This document shows, one piece after another, positions 16,161 through 25,400 of a stretch of 64,000 nucleotides of DNA. The position numbers and the translations under genes were made by a program. The stretch comes from an uncultured Sunxiuqinia sp. Lineage in GTDB: Bacteria; Bacteroidota; Bacteroidia; Bacteroidales; Prolixibacteraceae. Every line of letters begins with the position of its first letter. The first letter of the stretch is position 1. Location of the stretch: the NCBI RefSeq assembly GCF_963678245.1, contig NZ_OY782767.1, positions 248,001-312,000 on the forward strand. Direction: 5' to 3'. The notes below the pieces were generated by a model. The model made no database searches. It had not been told where the DNA came from and saw only the letters and a program-made list of their open reading frames with translations.

Positions 16161-17264
16161 ATGAAATTATATTTCAGAAATAGTCTAATTGTGATGTTTG
16201 TTCTTGCTTGTCTTTTTTCAGTTGAGTCAAATGCACAGGAAAATCGATGGAAAAAAGGAATAGTAAAAGAACAGTTTATATACGAAGAAGATGTTTATCC
16301 TTCTTGTCATGCCGGAACGTTGGCTGAGACACCTGATGGTATTGTTGCTGCTTGGTTTGGTGGCACACGCGAACGAAACCCGGATGTGACCATCCGTTTC
16401 AGTCGTTTGGTCGATGGTGAGTGGACAAAGTCGGTTGAAGTGGCCAACGGGGTGCAAAACGATACGCTGCGTTATCCAACTTGGAATCCGGTTTTGTATC
16501 AAATTCCTGATGGCGATTTGCTGTTGTTTTATAAAGTTGGACCAAGTCCTTCCGGTTGGTGGGGCATGCTAAAGCGTTCTACCGACAATGGAATAACGTG
16601 GAGCGAAGCCGAAAAACTACCAGATGGCTTTATTGGCCCGGTAAAAAATAAACCTTTGTTATTAGGTAACGGCGATTTGATCTGCGGGTCAAGTACTGAA
16701 GGAGGACAGGGGTGGCAGGTTCATTTCGAATTGACCCCTGATTTTGGTAAAACCTGGCGTAAGGTTGGCCCAATTAATAGCCCAAGCATCTATCAAATTA
16801 TTCAGCCCAGCGTTTTGAAACACCAAGACGGGGGTTTGTCTATTTTATGCCGAAGTAAAAACAGCGTATTGGTTGATTCGTATTCTTCGGACAATGGCGA
16901 AACATGGTCGTTGCCACAAGCTTCAGGACTTCCAAATAACAATTCAGGAACCGATGCCGTTTCGTTGAAAGATGGCCGTCAACTGGCTGTTTACAACCAC
17001 GTAAAAACACCCATTGGCGCTAAAAAAGGTTATCGCACACCACTTAATGTAGCGGTTTCCGATGATGGCAAACACTGGTCTGCAGCGCTTGTATTGGAAG
17101 ATTCCGAAATCAGTCAGTATTCTTATCCGGCAGTAATTCAGTCGGCTGATGGCATGGTGCATTTCATTTACACCTGGCGTCGTGAACGAATGAAATACGT
17201 AAAAGTTGATCCGACAAAATTGGAATTGACTGAAATTATTGATGAAAAGTGGCCCGAAAAATAA
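16161..17264 (+). CDS. Secreted sialidase-like BNR propeller (367 residues), pectin-associated
   Basis: It starts with a signal peptide (ending ESNAQ). The body is a BNR_2-type propeller: YPSCHAGTLAETPDGIVAAW, then FGGTRERNPDVTIRFSR, then Asp-box repeats STDNGITWSE, SSDNGETWSL and SDDGKHWSA. Proteins with this layout are usually auto-annotated as exo-alpha-sialidases, but nothing here points to sialic acid. The family also contains rhamnosyl-glucuronate lyases and ulosonic-acid hydrolases. In an RG-II context, Kdo of side chain C or a Rha-GlcA linkage are candidate targets. A 167-bp gap precedes it, so it may have its own promoter. The activity is unresolved. Confidence 0.7.
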   Translation: MKLYFRNSLIVMFVLACLFSVESNAQENRWKKGIVKEQFIYEEDVYPSCHAGTLAETPDGIVAAWFGGTRERNPDVTIRFSRLVDGEWTKSVEVANGVQNDTLRYPTWNPVLYQIPDGDLLLFYKVGPSPSGWWGMLKRSTDNGITWSEAEKLPDGFIGPVKNKPLLLGNGDLICGSSTEGGQGWQVHFELTPDFGKTWRKVGPINSPSIYQIIQPSVLKHQDGGLSILCRSKNSVLVDSYSSDNGETWSLPQASGLPNNNSGTDAVSLKDGRQLAVYNHVKTPIGAKKGYRTPLNVAVSDDGKHWSAALVLEDSEISQYSYPAVIQSADGMVHFIYTWRRERMKYVKVDPTKLELTEIIDEKWPEK

Positions 17265-17271
17265 CAAGACG

Positions 17272-18666
17272 ATGAGTAAAAATAAAAAGATTCTTTTTCT
17301 GTTTGCACTTTTGTTTTCGGTTTTTCTAGTCGAAGCGCAAAACTCAGATACTAAATATAGTCGGAACTTGGAGGATGTTTTGCTGGATATTGAAAAGCAA
17401 TATCAGGTCGATCTTAGTTTTGCAGGCAGTATGGTTCGTGGTAAAATGCTGGATTATGCCAATTGGCGCTTTCGACCAACCATTGAGGAGACGCTGAAAA
17501 ATGTACTGACCCCTTTCGATCTGGTTTTCGAGAAGCAAGATGATAATACCTATCGCATCTCGCACTTTCGTTATTCTAAAATTACCCTGAGAGAGGGAGT
17601 TGAGCGATTGGATTACATGAAAACATTGTATGAAGATCAGAAATCATGGGAAGTGCGAAAGGCTGAATTAAAAGAGTGTATGCTTGCTATTTTTCATTTC
17701 TATGATCTGCCCCAATGGCCGGACTCTGATCCGATTGTTACCAACAAAAGGAAGATGAAGGGCTATCAGGTTGAAAATATAGCATTGGAAGTTTTGCCCG
17801 GACTATACACCACCGGATCGATTTATAAGCCTGCAAAATTGAAAGGTAAAGTTCCCGTAATTCTTTGCCCTAATGGTCATTTTACCAATGGTCGTTATAA
17901 CGAAGATATGCAAATACGCTGTGCAATGCTCGCTCAAATGGGAGCCATTGTCATGAATTACGATCTGTTTGCCTGGGGCGAGAGTTTGCTTCAATTTGAG
18001 GATCATAAGCAAAGTACTGCGCAACTGGTTCAGGTGCTCAGCAGCGAACGAATACTGGATTATTTATTGTCGCTCAATCATGCTGACCCTGATCGGGTCG
18101 CAATTACGGGAGGGTCTGGTGGTGGTAGCCATACGATGCTGATGTCGGCTATCGATGAGCGAATCAATGTGAGTGTGCCGGTGGTGATGCTGTCGTGCTA
18201 CTTTTACGGCGGTTGCCCTTGCGAAAGTGGTCAGCCAATTCACCTGTGTGGTGGAGGAACCAACAATGTTGAGATTGCCGCTATGTTTGCGCCCAAACCA
18301 CAACTGGTTATTTCCGATGGCGGCGATTGGTCGAATCATGTGCCGGAATATGAGTTTCCGTTTATGCAGCGGACTTATGGCTTTTACAATCAACTCGATC
18401 ATGTAAAAAATGTGCATTTACCTGAAGAAGGACATGACTACGGTCGCTCGAAACGTATTGCCATGTACGATTTTATGGGCGAGTTTTTACAGTTGGATAC
18501 CGTCCGCGTTAAAGACAAGAGTGGAAATTATGATGAATCGAACAGCGTGATTGAAGATGAAGCAGCCATGTATGTTTTTAGTAATGATAAGGCTAATCTA
18601 CCGGAGAATGCCATTCACGGAATTGATGAGCTTGAAAAAGTGCTGGAGACGAGCTTTGGTGAGTAA
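17272..18666 (+). CDS. STN-domain/alpha-beta-hydrolase fusion, secreted esterase-like
   Basis: I place the start at the ATG at 17272, because it opens directly into a signal peptide (MSKNKKILFLFALLFSVFLV, then EAQ). An upstream in-frame ATG would add 11 charged residues and overlap the previous gene. Residues about 28-100 look like an STN domain (EDVLLDIEKQYQVDLSFAG to NTYRIS), normally found at the front of TonB-dependent receptors and secretins. The rest is an alpha/beta hydrolase: nucleophile elbow GGSGGGS, an acid in ISDGGDW and His in LPEEGHDYG. Acetyl-esterase activity on pectin fits the context and is inferred. It is the last gene of the secreted-enzyme run. Confidence 0.75.
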   Translation: MSKNKKILFLFALLFSVFLVEAQNSDTKYSRNLEDVLLDIEKQYQVDLSFAGSMVRGKMLDYANWRFRPTIEETLKNVLTPFDLVFEKQDDNTYRISHFRYSKITLREGVERLDYMKTLYEDQKSWEVRKAELKECMLAIFHFYDLPQWPDSDPIVTNKRKMKGYQVENIALEVLPGLYTTGSIYKPAKLKGKVPVILCPNGHFTNGRYNEDMQIRCAMLAQMGAIVMNYDLFAWGESLLQFEDHKQSTAQLVQVLSSERILDYLLSLNHADPDRVAITGGSGGGSHTMLMSAIDERINVSVPVVMLSCYFYGGCPCESGQPIHLCGGGTNNVEIAAMFAPKPQLVISDGGDWSNHVPEYEFPFMQRTYGFYNQLDHVKNVHLPEEGHDYGRSKRIAMYDFMGEFLQLDTVRVKDKSGNYDESNSVIEDEAAMYVFSNDKANLPENAIHGIDELEKVLETSFGE

Positions 18667-19152
18667 GTAATTTTTGCTAGTGAACTTCCAGTTAATAGAC
18701 GAATACTCCCAGTACTCCCTTTGAATTAGTTTATTCCTGTAGCTCAATTTTAATTGAATTGACTGTTGGTGTTTTTATAGCACTTTACCATCGATCAAGA
18801 AAGCCGTAGTTCATCGAATTTCATCTGATCAAGCTATTGCTCTTATTGGAAATGTAGTGGAACCTGAAACTGGACTGTCGTCCTATTCACTATCAAATGC
18901 CTGTTACCTTGTAGAAGCTAGTTGCGTTTTTATACTGACTATGCTACTAAATATCTCATTCTGAGGCCCCGTTCAGTCTAGCTCTTTAATTGTTATCCTT
19001 TGCACAGGGGCGAAGGTTTTGATAGAATTGGATTCTTGCCAAATGCTGTTTACATCTGTCTCCATTCCGGAATACAACATCAATAATTGTACAAACAATT
19101 TTAATTCCTGAGCGTTCTATATAATGAATAAAAACTTTAAAGTGTTAGTAAT
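18667..19152. other. Intergenic region at the border of the accessory island
   Basis: About 485 bp between the esterase gene and a small membrane-protein gene. I see no terminator hairpin, RNA gene or known repeat. A plus-strand frame of about 69 codons (around 18760-18960) is open but has no start codon and no recognisable motif. Confidence 0.5.
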
Positions 19153-19362
19153 ATGGAATTTAGCGAGAAAATGAAAGACGAATTAGAAGGAAGAATCAAA
19201 AAACTTGAAAACTTTGTTGCAGACAAAGGAATAGGCTCGAAACAGCTTGAAAAAGCAAAAAATGCGCAACGTAATGTGAATTTAGCCGTCTTTGGGGGCA
19301 GTTTAATCACTATTGCAGGAATTACCGTGTGGGCATTGCGTAGCAATAGTAAAGAAGATTAA
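19153..19362 (+). CDS. Small single-span membrane protein, function unknown
   Basis: A 69-residue protein. It has a charged, heptad-like helical N-terminus (EKMKDELEGRIKKLENFVAD) followed by one hydrophobic segment at about residues 47-63 (LAVFGGSLITIAGITVWAL) and a short polar tail. The composition is convincingly protein-like, but I recognise no family. It stands alone between the pectin locus and degenerate insertion sequences. It may be a cargo gene of the island or a genuine chromosomal gene. Confidence 0.5.
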   Translation: MEFSEKMKDELEGRIKKLENFVADKGIGSKQLEKAKNAQRNVNLAVFGGSLITIAGITVWALRSNSKED

Positions 19363-19407
19363 CAGTTTTCATTATTGAAACTGGTTATTGGTGAGTAGAG
19401 TTTGCCT

Positions 19408-19800
19408 CTATTTTTTGTCTTGTTGAAATGTTGGAAACTCGGCTGAAAGTTTTCCATATTTCAACAGGAACTTAACTGGAGTTAAATACCCAGAGATGAG
19501 GTCTTTCGTTGTTATACCTCCCAAGCCAGACATTAGCATATTGTCATGCCTGTAAAAGACTTTTAAACAACTAACAGTTCAACACATCCTGCCAGAAGGT
19601 TCTGTTGAAATGTCCAATCAAACTGTTCCGTGTCGGTTTTCTTGGCTGAGTATATTCCCATTCAAGATCATTTCGAAGCTACTAATTCTCTTTTCTCAGC
19701 AGGCTTCAACGCTTTTTTCAATCCTATTTTAGAACCGTATTTTGCAAGGTTAGTAGGTCTGTATTCTTCTGATATCGAGCTAATAATTTTTTCCTATCTT
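19408..19800 (-). pseudogene. Degenerate IS3-family transposase remnant
   Basis: On the minus strand, translated pieces match the C-terminal part of an IS3-type OrfB in order but in changing frames. They are FNRTFWQDVLNC, then a stop, LFKSLL, another stop, and ANVWLGRYNNERPH. These are followed in a second frame by GYLTPVKFLLKYG, running to a stop at 19408-19410. The RYNNERPH and LTPV motifs are the end of the IS3 integrase core. Further upstream, a piece KKALKPAEKRELV (about 19700) resembles the OrfA/OrfB junction. At least two stops and one frameshift make it inactive, and most of the catalytic core is missing. Confidence 0.6.
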
Positions 19801-19850
19801 TTAACTGACTAACCCGAGATAAATTCAAACTTGAATATTTATCCTTCTAG

Positions 19851-20516
19851 TTATAAGACGTGGCCGACTGGTTCCGTGATCTCTAGCAGATGTAAGAAAT
19901 TGATTTTTCCCACTCCGGGAATAGAAGTTATATTGCTCAATAAATCACCATCGTATTGTTTTATAAGCACTTCAATCTCCTGTTCCAAAAGGACAATCTC
20001 ATCCTTAACATGACGTAGCTGACGTTTCAATGAAGTGATAATCCTGCCCGTTTTAACACCCCTGCTTTCCAGTCCCTGGATATGGTTCTTTAAGGCTGTA
20101 TTCTGCTTTAAATATAACACTACAACTTTCTGAAGCTGCTTACTCTTTTCGATGTATTCAGGTTCAGGAATCCATTGTTTAAGTGGCTGTTCCTGAGCAA
20201 ACAATGCAATCATTCGAGCATCACTCTTATCGGTTTTATTCTGCTGCAGCTTCATCTGAATAAAACGTTTAATGGTTAAAGGATTTACCACAGAAACTTC
20301 AATCCCTTTTTGGTAGAGGAAAACGGCAAGCTATTGGTAATAACTTCCAGTTGATTCCATCACGCAATGAGTGTTGGACTTCATTAATTTGTAAAACAAG
20401 CGAAAACCCTTTGAATCATTACTGTAACAATGATGCCCTGTTGATAAATCCCATACATCGAATGTCTCTTTTGAGATGTCAACTCCAATAAAATGTTTAC
20501 TTTTATACATAACCAT
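19851..20516 (-). pseudogene. IS110-family transposase, interrupted by an amber codon and truncated
   Basis: The gene starts at 20516 (MVMYKSKHFIGVDISKETFD, the DEDD RuvC-like start of IS110 transposases). It hits an in-frame TAG at 20331-20333 after ESTGSYYQ, then continues in the same frame through LAVFLYQKGIEVSVVNPL and NKTDKSDARMIALFA to ITSIPGVGK. It ends at a TAA at 19851, about 220 codons from the start. Full-length members have about 320-350 residues, so the C-terminal serine-containing domain is lost. Apart from the single stop codon the frame is intact, so the decay is fairly recent. Confidence 0.85.
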
Positions 20517-20700
20517 TAGATTATGAAAGAACGAATCTACGGTAATATAGCAACCTAAAAACAGGCTTTTAGCCCAGAGAACTGATCGTATTGCAGTAGT
20601 AAAAGAGTGGTGATAATCTTTGTTGACAGGCTCTGATGGCCTAAATTGTAACTCAACCTTACTCCACTCTTTCGTTCTTTCTGTTTATTGATAAAAGATA
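20517..20700 (-). mobile_element. Non-coding left end of the IS110 remnant, possible bridge-RNA region
   Basis: About 180 bp directly upstream of the IS110 start hold no gene. They contain an 11-bp inverted repeat (GAAAGAACGAA at 20525-20535 and its complement at 20671-20681) and small stems such as GGCTTTTAGCC. In active IS110-group elements this upstream non-coding segment is transcribed into the bridge RNA that guides recombination. The length and position fit, but I cannot define target or donor loops. Confidence 0.35.
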
Positions 20701-20720
20701 AGAAAATGTAAACTTAGGAA

Positions 20721-20829
20721 TTGTATATGGCAGGCGGGGGTTTTAGCGGTCTGACAAGTCAGACCTTGTGCCCACTTTCCTGCGGGTCTGACACGATTTC
20801 TTCTAGAAATCCCGCCCGACCATATACAA
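20721..20829. repeat. Complex palindromic unit before the PocR kinase
   Basis: Outer arms TTGTATATGG-CA-GGCGGG (20721-20738) and CCCGCC-CGA-CCATATACAA (20811-20829) are an imperfect inverted repeat. Inside lies a perfect hairpin, GGTCTGACAAGTCAGACC (20748-20765), and another GGTCTGAC at about 20785-20792. A motif GACCGTTATAGCCAATGC follows at 20832-20849. A similar motif in opposite orientation occurs after the kinase gene near 23943. The layout suggests a mobile or cassette-end unit. Confidence 0.6.
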
Positions 20830-20948
20830 ATGACCGTTATAGCCAATGCTTAAAAGACCAACTAAGTAGACAGTGCAACAGTTAAAGATAATTTCGTATC
20901 TTTCAGAAATTAGGTAATCCTTTCTTCCTGAATCAAATAGATGAAATT

Positions 20949-23930
20949 ATGACAGCAAAAATAAATATTCTTAATTTAATCGATTTTGAGAAAGTAAATA
21001 AACTCCTTGAAGGATTCAACCAATCTACTGGATTTGTTACCGCTATTTTAGACTTACAAGGAAACGTGTTGTCAAAATCAGGGTGGAGACAAATTTGTAC
21101 CCATTTTCATAGGATTAATCCGAAAACTTCAAAAAACTGTACAGTTAGCGATACGGTATTAGCTAACGAATTGGGGAATGGTGAAAAATACCATTTTTAT
21201 AAATGCTTAAATGGGTTGGTCGACGTAGCAGTACCTCTAATCATTAAAGGAGAGCATATTGCCAACTTATTTTCAGGTCAATTCTTTTTTGAAGAACCCA
21301 ATCGAAATTATTTTAAAAAACAAGCGAGAAAATTTGGTTTTCATGAAGAAGAATATCTCAGAGCACTCGAAAATGTACCGGTTGTTTCGAAGGAAAAAGT
21401 GAAAATTGCAATGGACTTTTTGCTGAATATGACACAACTTATTAGCGAAATAACCTTACAGAAACTGGAACAGGATCAGTCAAATAAAGCATTGATAGAA
21501 AGCGAAGAACGGTTAAGAACCGTCATTTCCAGCAGTGCTGACTGGGTTTGGGAAGTTGACAAGGATGGAAAATATATCTACAGCTCACAAAAAAGTATAG
21601 ACTTTTTTGGAATATCAGAGGAAGAAATTATTGGGAAAACTCCATTCGATCTTATGCCGGAAGATGAAGCAAAAAGAGTTGCTCCCATTTTTACTAAAAT
21701 AGCAGCAAAAAAACAACCAATAAAAGATTTGGAGAACTGGAGTATCGGGAAAAATGGAGAATTAATTTGCCTGCTTACCAATGCGCTCCCAATTTTAAAT
21801 AATGAAGGAGAACTTATTGGATACAGGGGAATTGATAAAAACATAACTCAACGTAAACTTTTTGAAAAAGAATTAATAAAGGCTAAAGAAAAAGCAGAAG
21901 AAAGCGAAAAAAAATACCGGGCATTTGTAGAACAGAGTTCGGAGGGGATTTATAGGATGGAGCTTGATAAACCAATGGATTTATCCTTGAATACCGAGGA
22001 GCAAATCGATTTTATATATAAGCATACATACATTGCTGAATGTAACCACCGGTTTGCTCAAATGTATGGTAATGAATCTCCTGAAGACCTTGTCGGAATA
22101 AAACAACAAGAACTTCTCGGTGGAAAAAATAATCAAAAAAACAGGCAGGCTTTCAAAAACTTTATTACATCAAATTACCGATTAACAAACGTAGAAACTG
22201 AAGAAAAAATAAAGAATGGGAAAACCATTCAACTCTTAAATAGTGCAGTTGGCTATATCGAAAACGGAAAACTACTTCGGTATTGGGGACTGAAAATTGA
22301 TATTACAGAACAAAAAAAAATGTTACAGGAATTAACTCAAGCCAAAGAAAAAGCCGAGGAAGGAGAGAGAGCATTAAAACATTCATATGATTTAATGAAA
22401 TACATAATTGAACATAACAGAAGTGCAATCGCTGTTCATGACAAAGATTACAAATACATCTTCGTAAGTCAAAGATATTTACAGGACTATCAGGTAAAAG
22501 AAAAAGAAATTATAGGAAAGCATCATTATGATGTATTCCCGGATTTACCACAAAAATGGCATGATGTCCATAAAAAAGCATTAATGGGTGAAGTATCCAG
22601 TGCCGAAAATGACCCATATTACAAAGATGACGGAACAGTTGGGTGGGCACGATGGGAATGCCGCCCATGGTACGATAGAGATAATTCTATTGGCGGTTTT
22701 ATCATTTATTCTGAAGTAATTACGGACCGTATAAATATGGAACTAAAACTCAGAGAAGCTAAAGAAAAAGCCGAGGAAAGCGACCGTTTAAAATCGGCAT
22801 TTCTGGCAAATATGAGTCACGAAATACGCACCCCGATGAATGGTATATTGGGTTTTACTGACCTTCTTTTAAATCCTGATTTAAATAGCGAGGAGCGAGA
22901 AAACTTTATAAAAATTGTACATAAAAGCGGACAGCGTATGTTGAATACGGTAAACGATATTGTTGAAGTCTCAAAAATTGAAGCAGGAATTATTAGTGTT
23001 AGAAACCAGAAAATAGATATTAATACTGAGGTAGAAGAAATAGTTCATTTTTTTAAACCTGAAGCAAATAAGAAAGGTCTGAATCTAATGATTGATTTGT
23101 TGCTGCCTGATAATAAAAAGCATATAGAAACTGACAAGGATAAACTGGGCTCCATAATTTCAAACCTAATAAAAAATGCAATAAAATATACCGAATCTGG
23201 GACGATAAAAGTTGGTTGCGGATTAAATGACTCTTTAATTGAACTTTATGTAAAAGATACAGGAATAGGAATTCCGGCTCATCGGCAAGAAGCAATTTTT
23301 AATCGATTTGAACAAGCTGATATTGCAGATGAGATGGTTTTTGAAGGTTCAGGGTTGGGACTTGCCATTGCCAAATCTTATGTGGAAATGCTGGGTGGAA
23401 AAATTTGGGTGGAAAGCAAGGAAGGAATAGGGTCAACATTTTGTTTTACGTTGCCTGCAAAAAGGAATATAACCGATAATTCATCTGCTGAAAAAAAGAA
23501 GAACTCATCCAAATACGAAAAGCCAAAATTATTAAATAGAAAACTAAAAATACTAATAGCCGATGATGATGAAACCTCCCGTAAATATCTTTACCTTTTG
23601 GTCAATGATTTTGGCAAAGAAATAATGGAGGCTGAAACAGGAGCTAAAGCTCTTGAACTTTGTCAAAAGTATTATGATATCGATTTAATTCTTATGGATA
23701 TAAAAATGCCGTTAATGGATGGCTACCAAGCAACACGCAAAATTCGGGAATTTAACAAGGATGTCGTAATAATCGCCCAAACCGCGTATGCTCTTTCAGG
23801 TGATATGGGAAAAGCATTGGAGGCAGGTTGTAACGATTATATTTCGAAACCCTTTGAAAGAACCAAATTAGAGAATTTACTACAAAAGTATTTTGGGAAA
23901 CATTTACAAAATGAGCAGTTGGTAGAATGA
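20949..23930 (+). CDS. PocR-PAS hybrid sensor histidine kinase
   Basis: A 993-residue cytoplasmic hybrid kinase with no membrane segment. Residues about 5-175 form a PocR ligand-binding domain (GFVTAILDLQGNVLSKSGW, then CTHFHRINPKTSKNC). Three PAS domains follow (about 185-300, 320-460, 475-600). HisKA has the phospho-acceptor His624 in ANMSHEIRTP. The HATPase domain has NLIKNAIKY, DTGIGIP and GSGLGLAI. A C-terminal receiver has its phospho-accepting Asp917 in LILMDIKMP. All key residues are present, so it looks functional. No output regulator is adjacent, and it lies alone between IS remnants and an integrase pseudogene, so it is probably cargo of the island. PocR domains bind small molecules such as hydrocarbon-derived alcohols in known cases; the ligand here is unknown. 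Confidence 0.9.
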   Translation: MTAKINILNLIDFEKVNKLLEGFNQSTGFVTAILDLQGNVLSKSGWRQICTHFHRINPKTSKNCTVSDTVLANELGNGEKYHFYKCLNGLVDVAVPLIIKGEHIANLFSGQFFFEEPNRNYFKKQARKFGFHEEEYLRALENVPVVSKEKVKIAMDFLLNMTQLISEITLQKLEQDQSNKALIESEERLRTVISSSADWVWEVDKDGKYIYSSQKSIDFFGISEEEIIGKTPFDLMPEDEAKRVAPIFTKIAAKKQPIKDLENWSIGKNGELICLLTNALPILNNEGELIGYRGIDKNITQRKLFEKELIKAKEKAEESEKKYRAFVEQSSEGIYRMELDKPMDLSLNTEEQIDFIYKHTYIAECNHRFAQMYGNESPEDLVGIKQQELLGGKNNQKNRQAFKNFITSNYRLTNVETEEKIKNGKTIQLLNSAVGYIENGKLLRYWGLKIDITEQKKMLQELTQAKEKAEEGERALKHSYDLMKYIIEHNRSAIAVHDKDYKYIFVSQRYLQDYQVKEKEIIGKHHYDVFPDLPQKWHDVHKKALMGEVSSAENDPYYKDDGTVGWARWECRPWYDRDNSIGGFIIYSEVITDRINMELKLREAKEKAEESDRLKSAFLANMSHEIRTPMNGILGFTDLLLNPDLNSEERENFIKIVHKSGQRMLNTVNDIVEVSKIEAGIISVRNQKIDINTEVEEIVHFFKPEANKKGLNLMIDLLLPDNKKHIETDKDKLGSIISNLIKNAIKYTESGTIKVGCGLNDSLIELYVKDTGIGIPAHRQEAIFNRFEQADIADEMVFEGSGLGLAIAKSYVEMLGGKIWVESKEGIGSTFCFTLPAKRNITDNSSAEKKKNSSKYEKPKLLNRKLKILIADDDETSRKYLYLLVNDFGKEIMEAETGAKALELCQKYYDIDLILMDIKMPLMDGYQATRKIREFNKDVVIIAQTAYALSGDMGKALEAGCNDYISKPFERTKLENLLQKYFGKHLQNEQLVE

Positions 23931-23942
23931 CAAAAAACAAAG

Positions 23943-23962
23943 CACATGGCTATACGTAGTAA
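23943..23962. repeat. Partial counterpart of the 20832-20849 motif in opposite orientation
   Basis: AGCACATGGCTATACGTAGT, just after the kinase stop codon, resembles the reverse complement of the motif before the kinase (AGCATTGGCTATAACGGTC), with roughly 14 of 20 positions alike. The following 230 bp up to the integrase remnant show no gene. The similarity is modest. Confidence 0.35.
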
Positions 23963-24194
23963 ATTTTACGTTTGTTGCTCGCATCAAAATTGTACTGGCT
24001 TGACAAGAAAATCGTCAGTAATCAGCAATAAAACTTACCACCACCGTTACAAACCATTTTGAATGTAAGCTCATTACGAAATAGAAAATGACATAGAAAT
24101 GTGTATTTTGTTACAATCAGTCTAAAAAACTTTTGAATGAGTGACTCTAAAGGAGGATTTAATCAGCAGTTGTCCTTTTCAAAAGTTCCCCCAA

Positions 24195-25400
24195 TTAATC
24201 TTGTTTATTCATTATAGTGTGAAAATCTTGCGAAATTTTTGTGTCTAATATCCGGACATAAATCTGGGTAGTTTTAAGAGAACTGTGCCCAAGTACTTTT
24301 GATACAGTTTCAATTGGCACTCCATTAGTTAATGTTATTGTTGTTGCAAATGTATGCCTGGCAACATGCATGGATAAATTCTTTTTAATTCCGCATATAT
24401 CCGCAATCTCTTTTAAATAAGCATTCTTTTTTTGGTTTGAATTTACTGGTAACAATAATCCTTTTGAAGTATTTGTTGGATAGTTTTTGTAGCGCTTTAA
24501 AATCTTTTTAGCAACAGGTAATAATGGAACTCTGCATCTGGATCCATTTTTAGTTCGATCTATAATAATCCATTTTTTTCCATCGTTTCCAGTTCTTATA
24601 TGTTGTTTTGCCAACTTTAAAAATATCAGCATAAGACAGTCCTGTATAAGTGGCAAAAAGAAAAATATCTCTAACAGTAGCAAGCCGTTCAATCTCAATC
24701 TTTTTTTTCCTTATTTTATTTAATTCCTTTTGAGTTAAAAATTCACGTTTAGGTTGTTCTGTTTTTACTTGAAACTTTAGATACGGATTCGTTGAAAGAT
24801 AATCCATTGCAACTGCAATATCCAATACTTTTTTCATGTGCTTATGGTAAACACCAGGCAGTATTTACACTTTTGTTGTATTTAGATTTTAGGTACACAT
24901 CAAAATCATTAATAAACTTGTAACCTATGTTACTAAGAGTTCCACTCCTTCTCCCCATAAACGTCAGATAAAAAGTTAAAAAGCCGGGTTTTGGAGGTTT
25001 TATAATGTTTGAGCGTTGTAGCTGAATATCCTTTGCCAATATTTGATTCAATCGTGTTCATATAAATACCAAACATTTCAATTATTCCATGCTCCTCTTC
25101 GATACCACAAAGTTTGTTTTTAATATCAACGACATCAAATTTTTTGTTCTGGGCTTCAACCTGATTATAAATATCAAGAATATTAGACGCTACTTTATCA
25201 AGACGATTATTAATTGTCTTCGCTAAACTTGATGAGCCAGTCATTCTTTCTTTTGATATATCTCAGGAATTCTGATCAACAAATATCTTTGTCGATAATT
25301 CAACACGTTTTTCATTGAGCGTAAACCTGACATAAACGGGGCAAGTTCTGTCTTCCCGCTTCTTTGATTTTTTAAGTAAAAATACAATTGTAATCCTCAT
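24195..25400 (-). pseudogene. Tyrosine recombinase (integrase) pseudogene of a Bacteroidota mobile element
   Basis: The start at 25400 gives MRITIVFLLKKSKKREDRTC, the usual N-terminus of Bacteroidota site-specific integrases. An in-frame TGA at 25263-25265 replaces what is probably a Trp codon, and the frame then goes on through the SAM-like core-binding domain. Frameshifts occur near 24935 (after SDVYGEKEW), near 24843 (after NTAWC) and near 24600-24640. The catalytic domain is recognisable: TYTGLSYADIF, then MHVARHTFATT and LGHSSLKTTQIYVR with the final Tyr. It lies directly beside tRNA-Arg, a typical integration site. The gene cannot make a working enzyme. Confidence 0.9.

Noticed and set aside
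11875-17264. Sialic-acid catabolism suggested by two sialidase-like propellers
   Set aside because: No NanA/NanE/NanK-type set is present; the DapA-family gene is paired with threonate-type enzymes, and the neighbours point to RG-II.
17239-17271. Upstream in-frame start for the STN-hydrolase gene
   Set aside because: It overlaps the preceding gene and would put 11 charged residues before a clean signal peptide.
18760-18962. Open plus-strand frame of about 69 codons
   Set aside because: No start codon, no recognisable domain and no neighbouring signals; probably chance or an unrecognisable remnant.
19630-20013. Two short plus-strand frames opposite the IS remnants
   Set aside because: They lie antisense to the IS3 and IS110 coding remnants, have no family signature, and are explained by the opposite strand.
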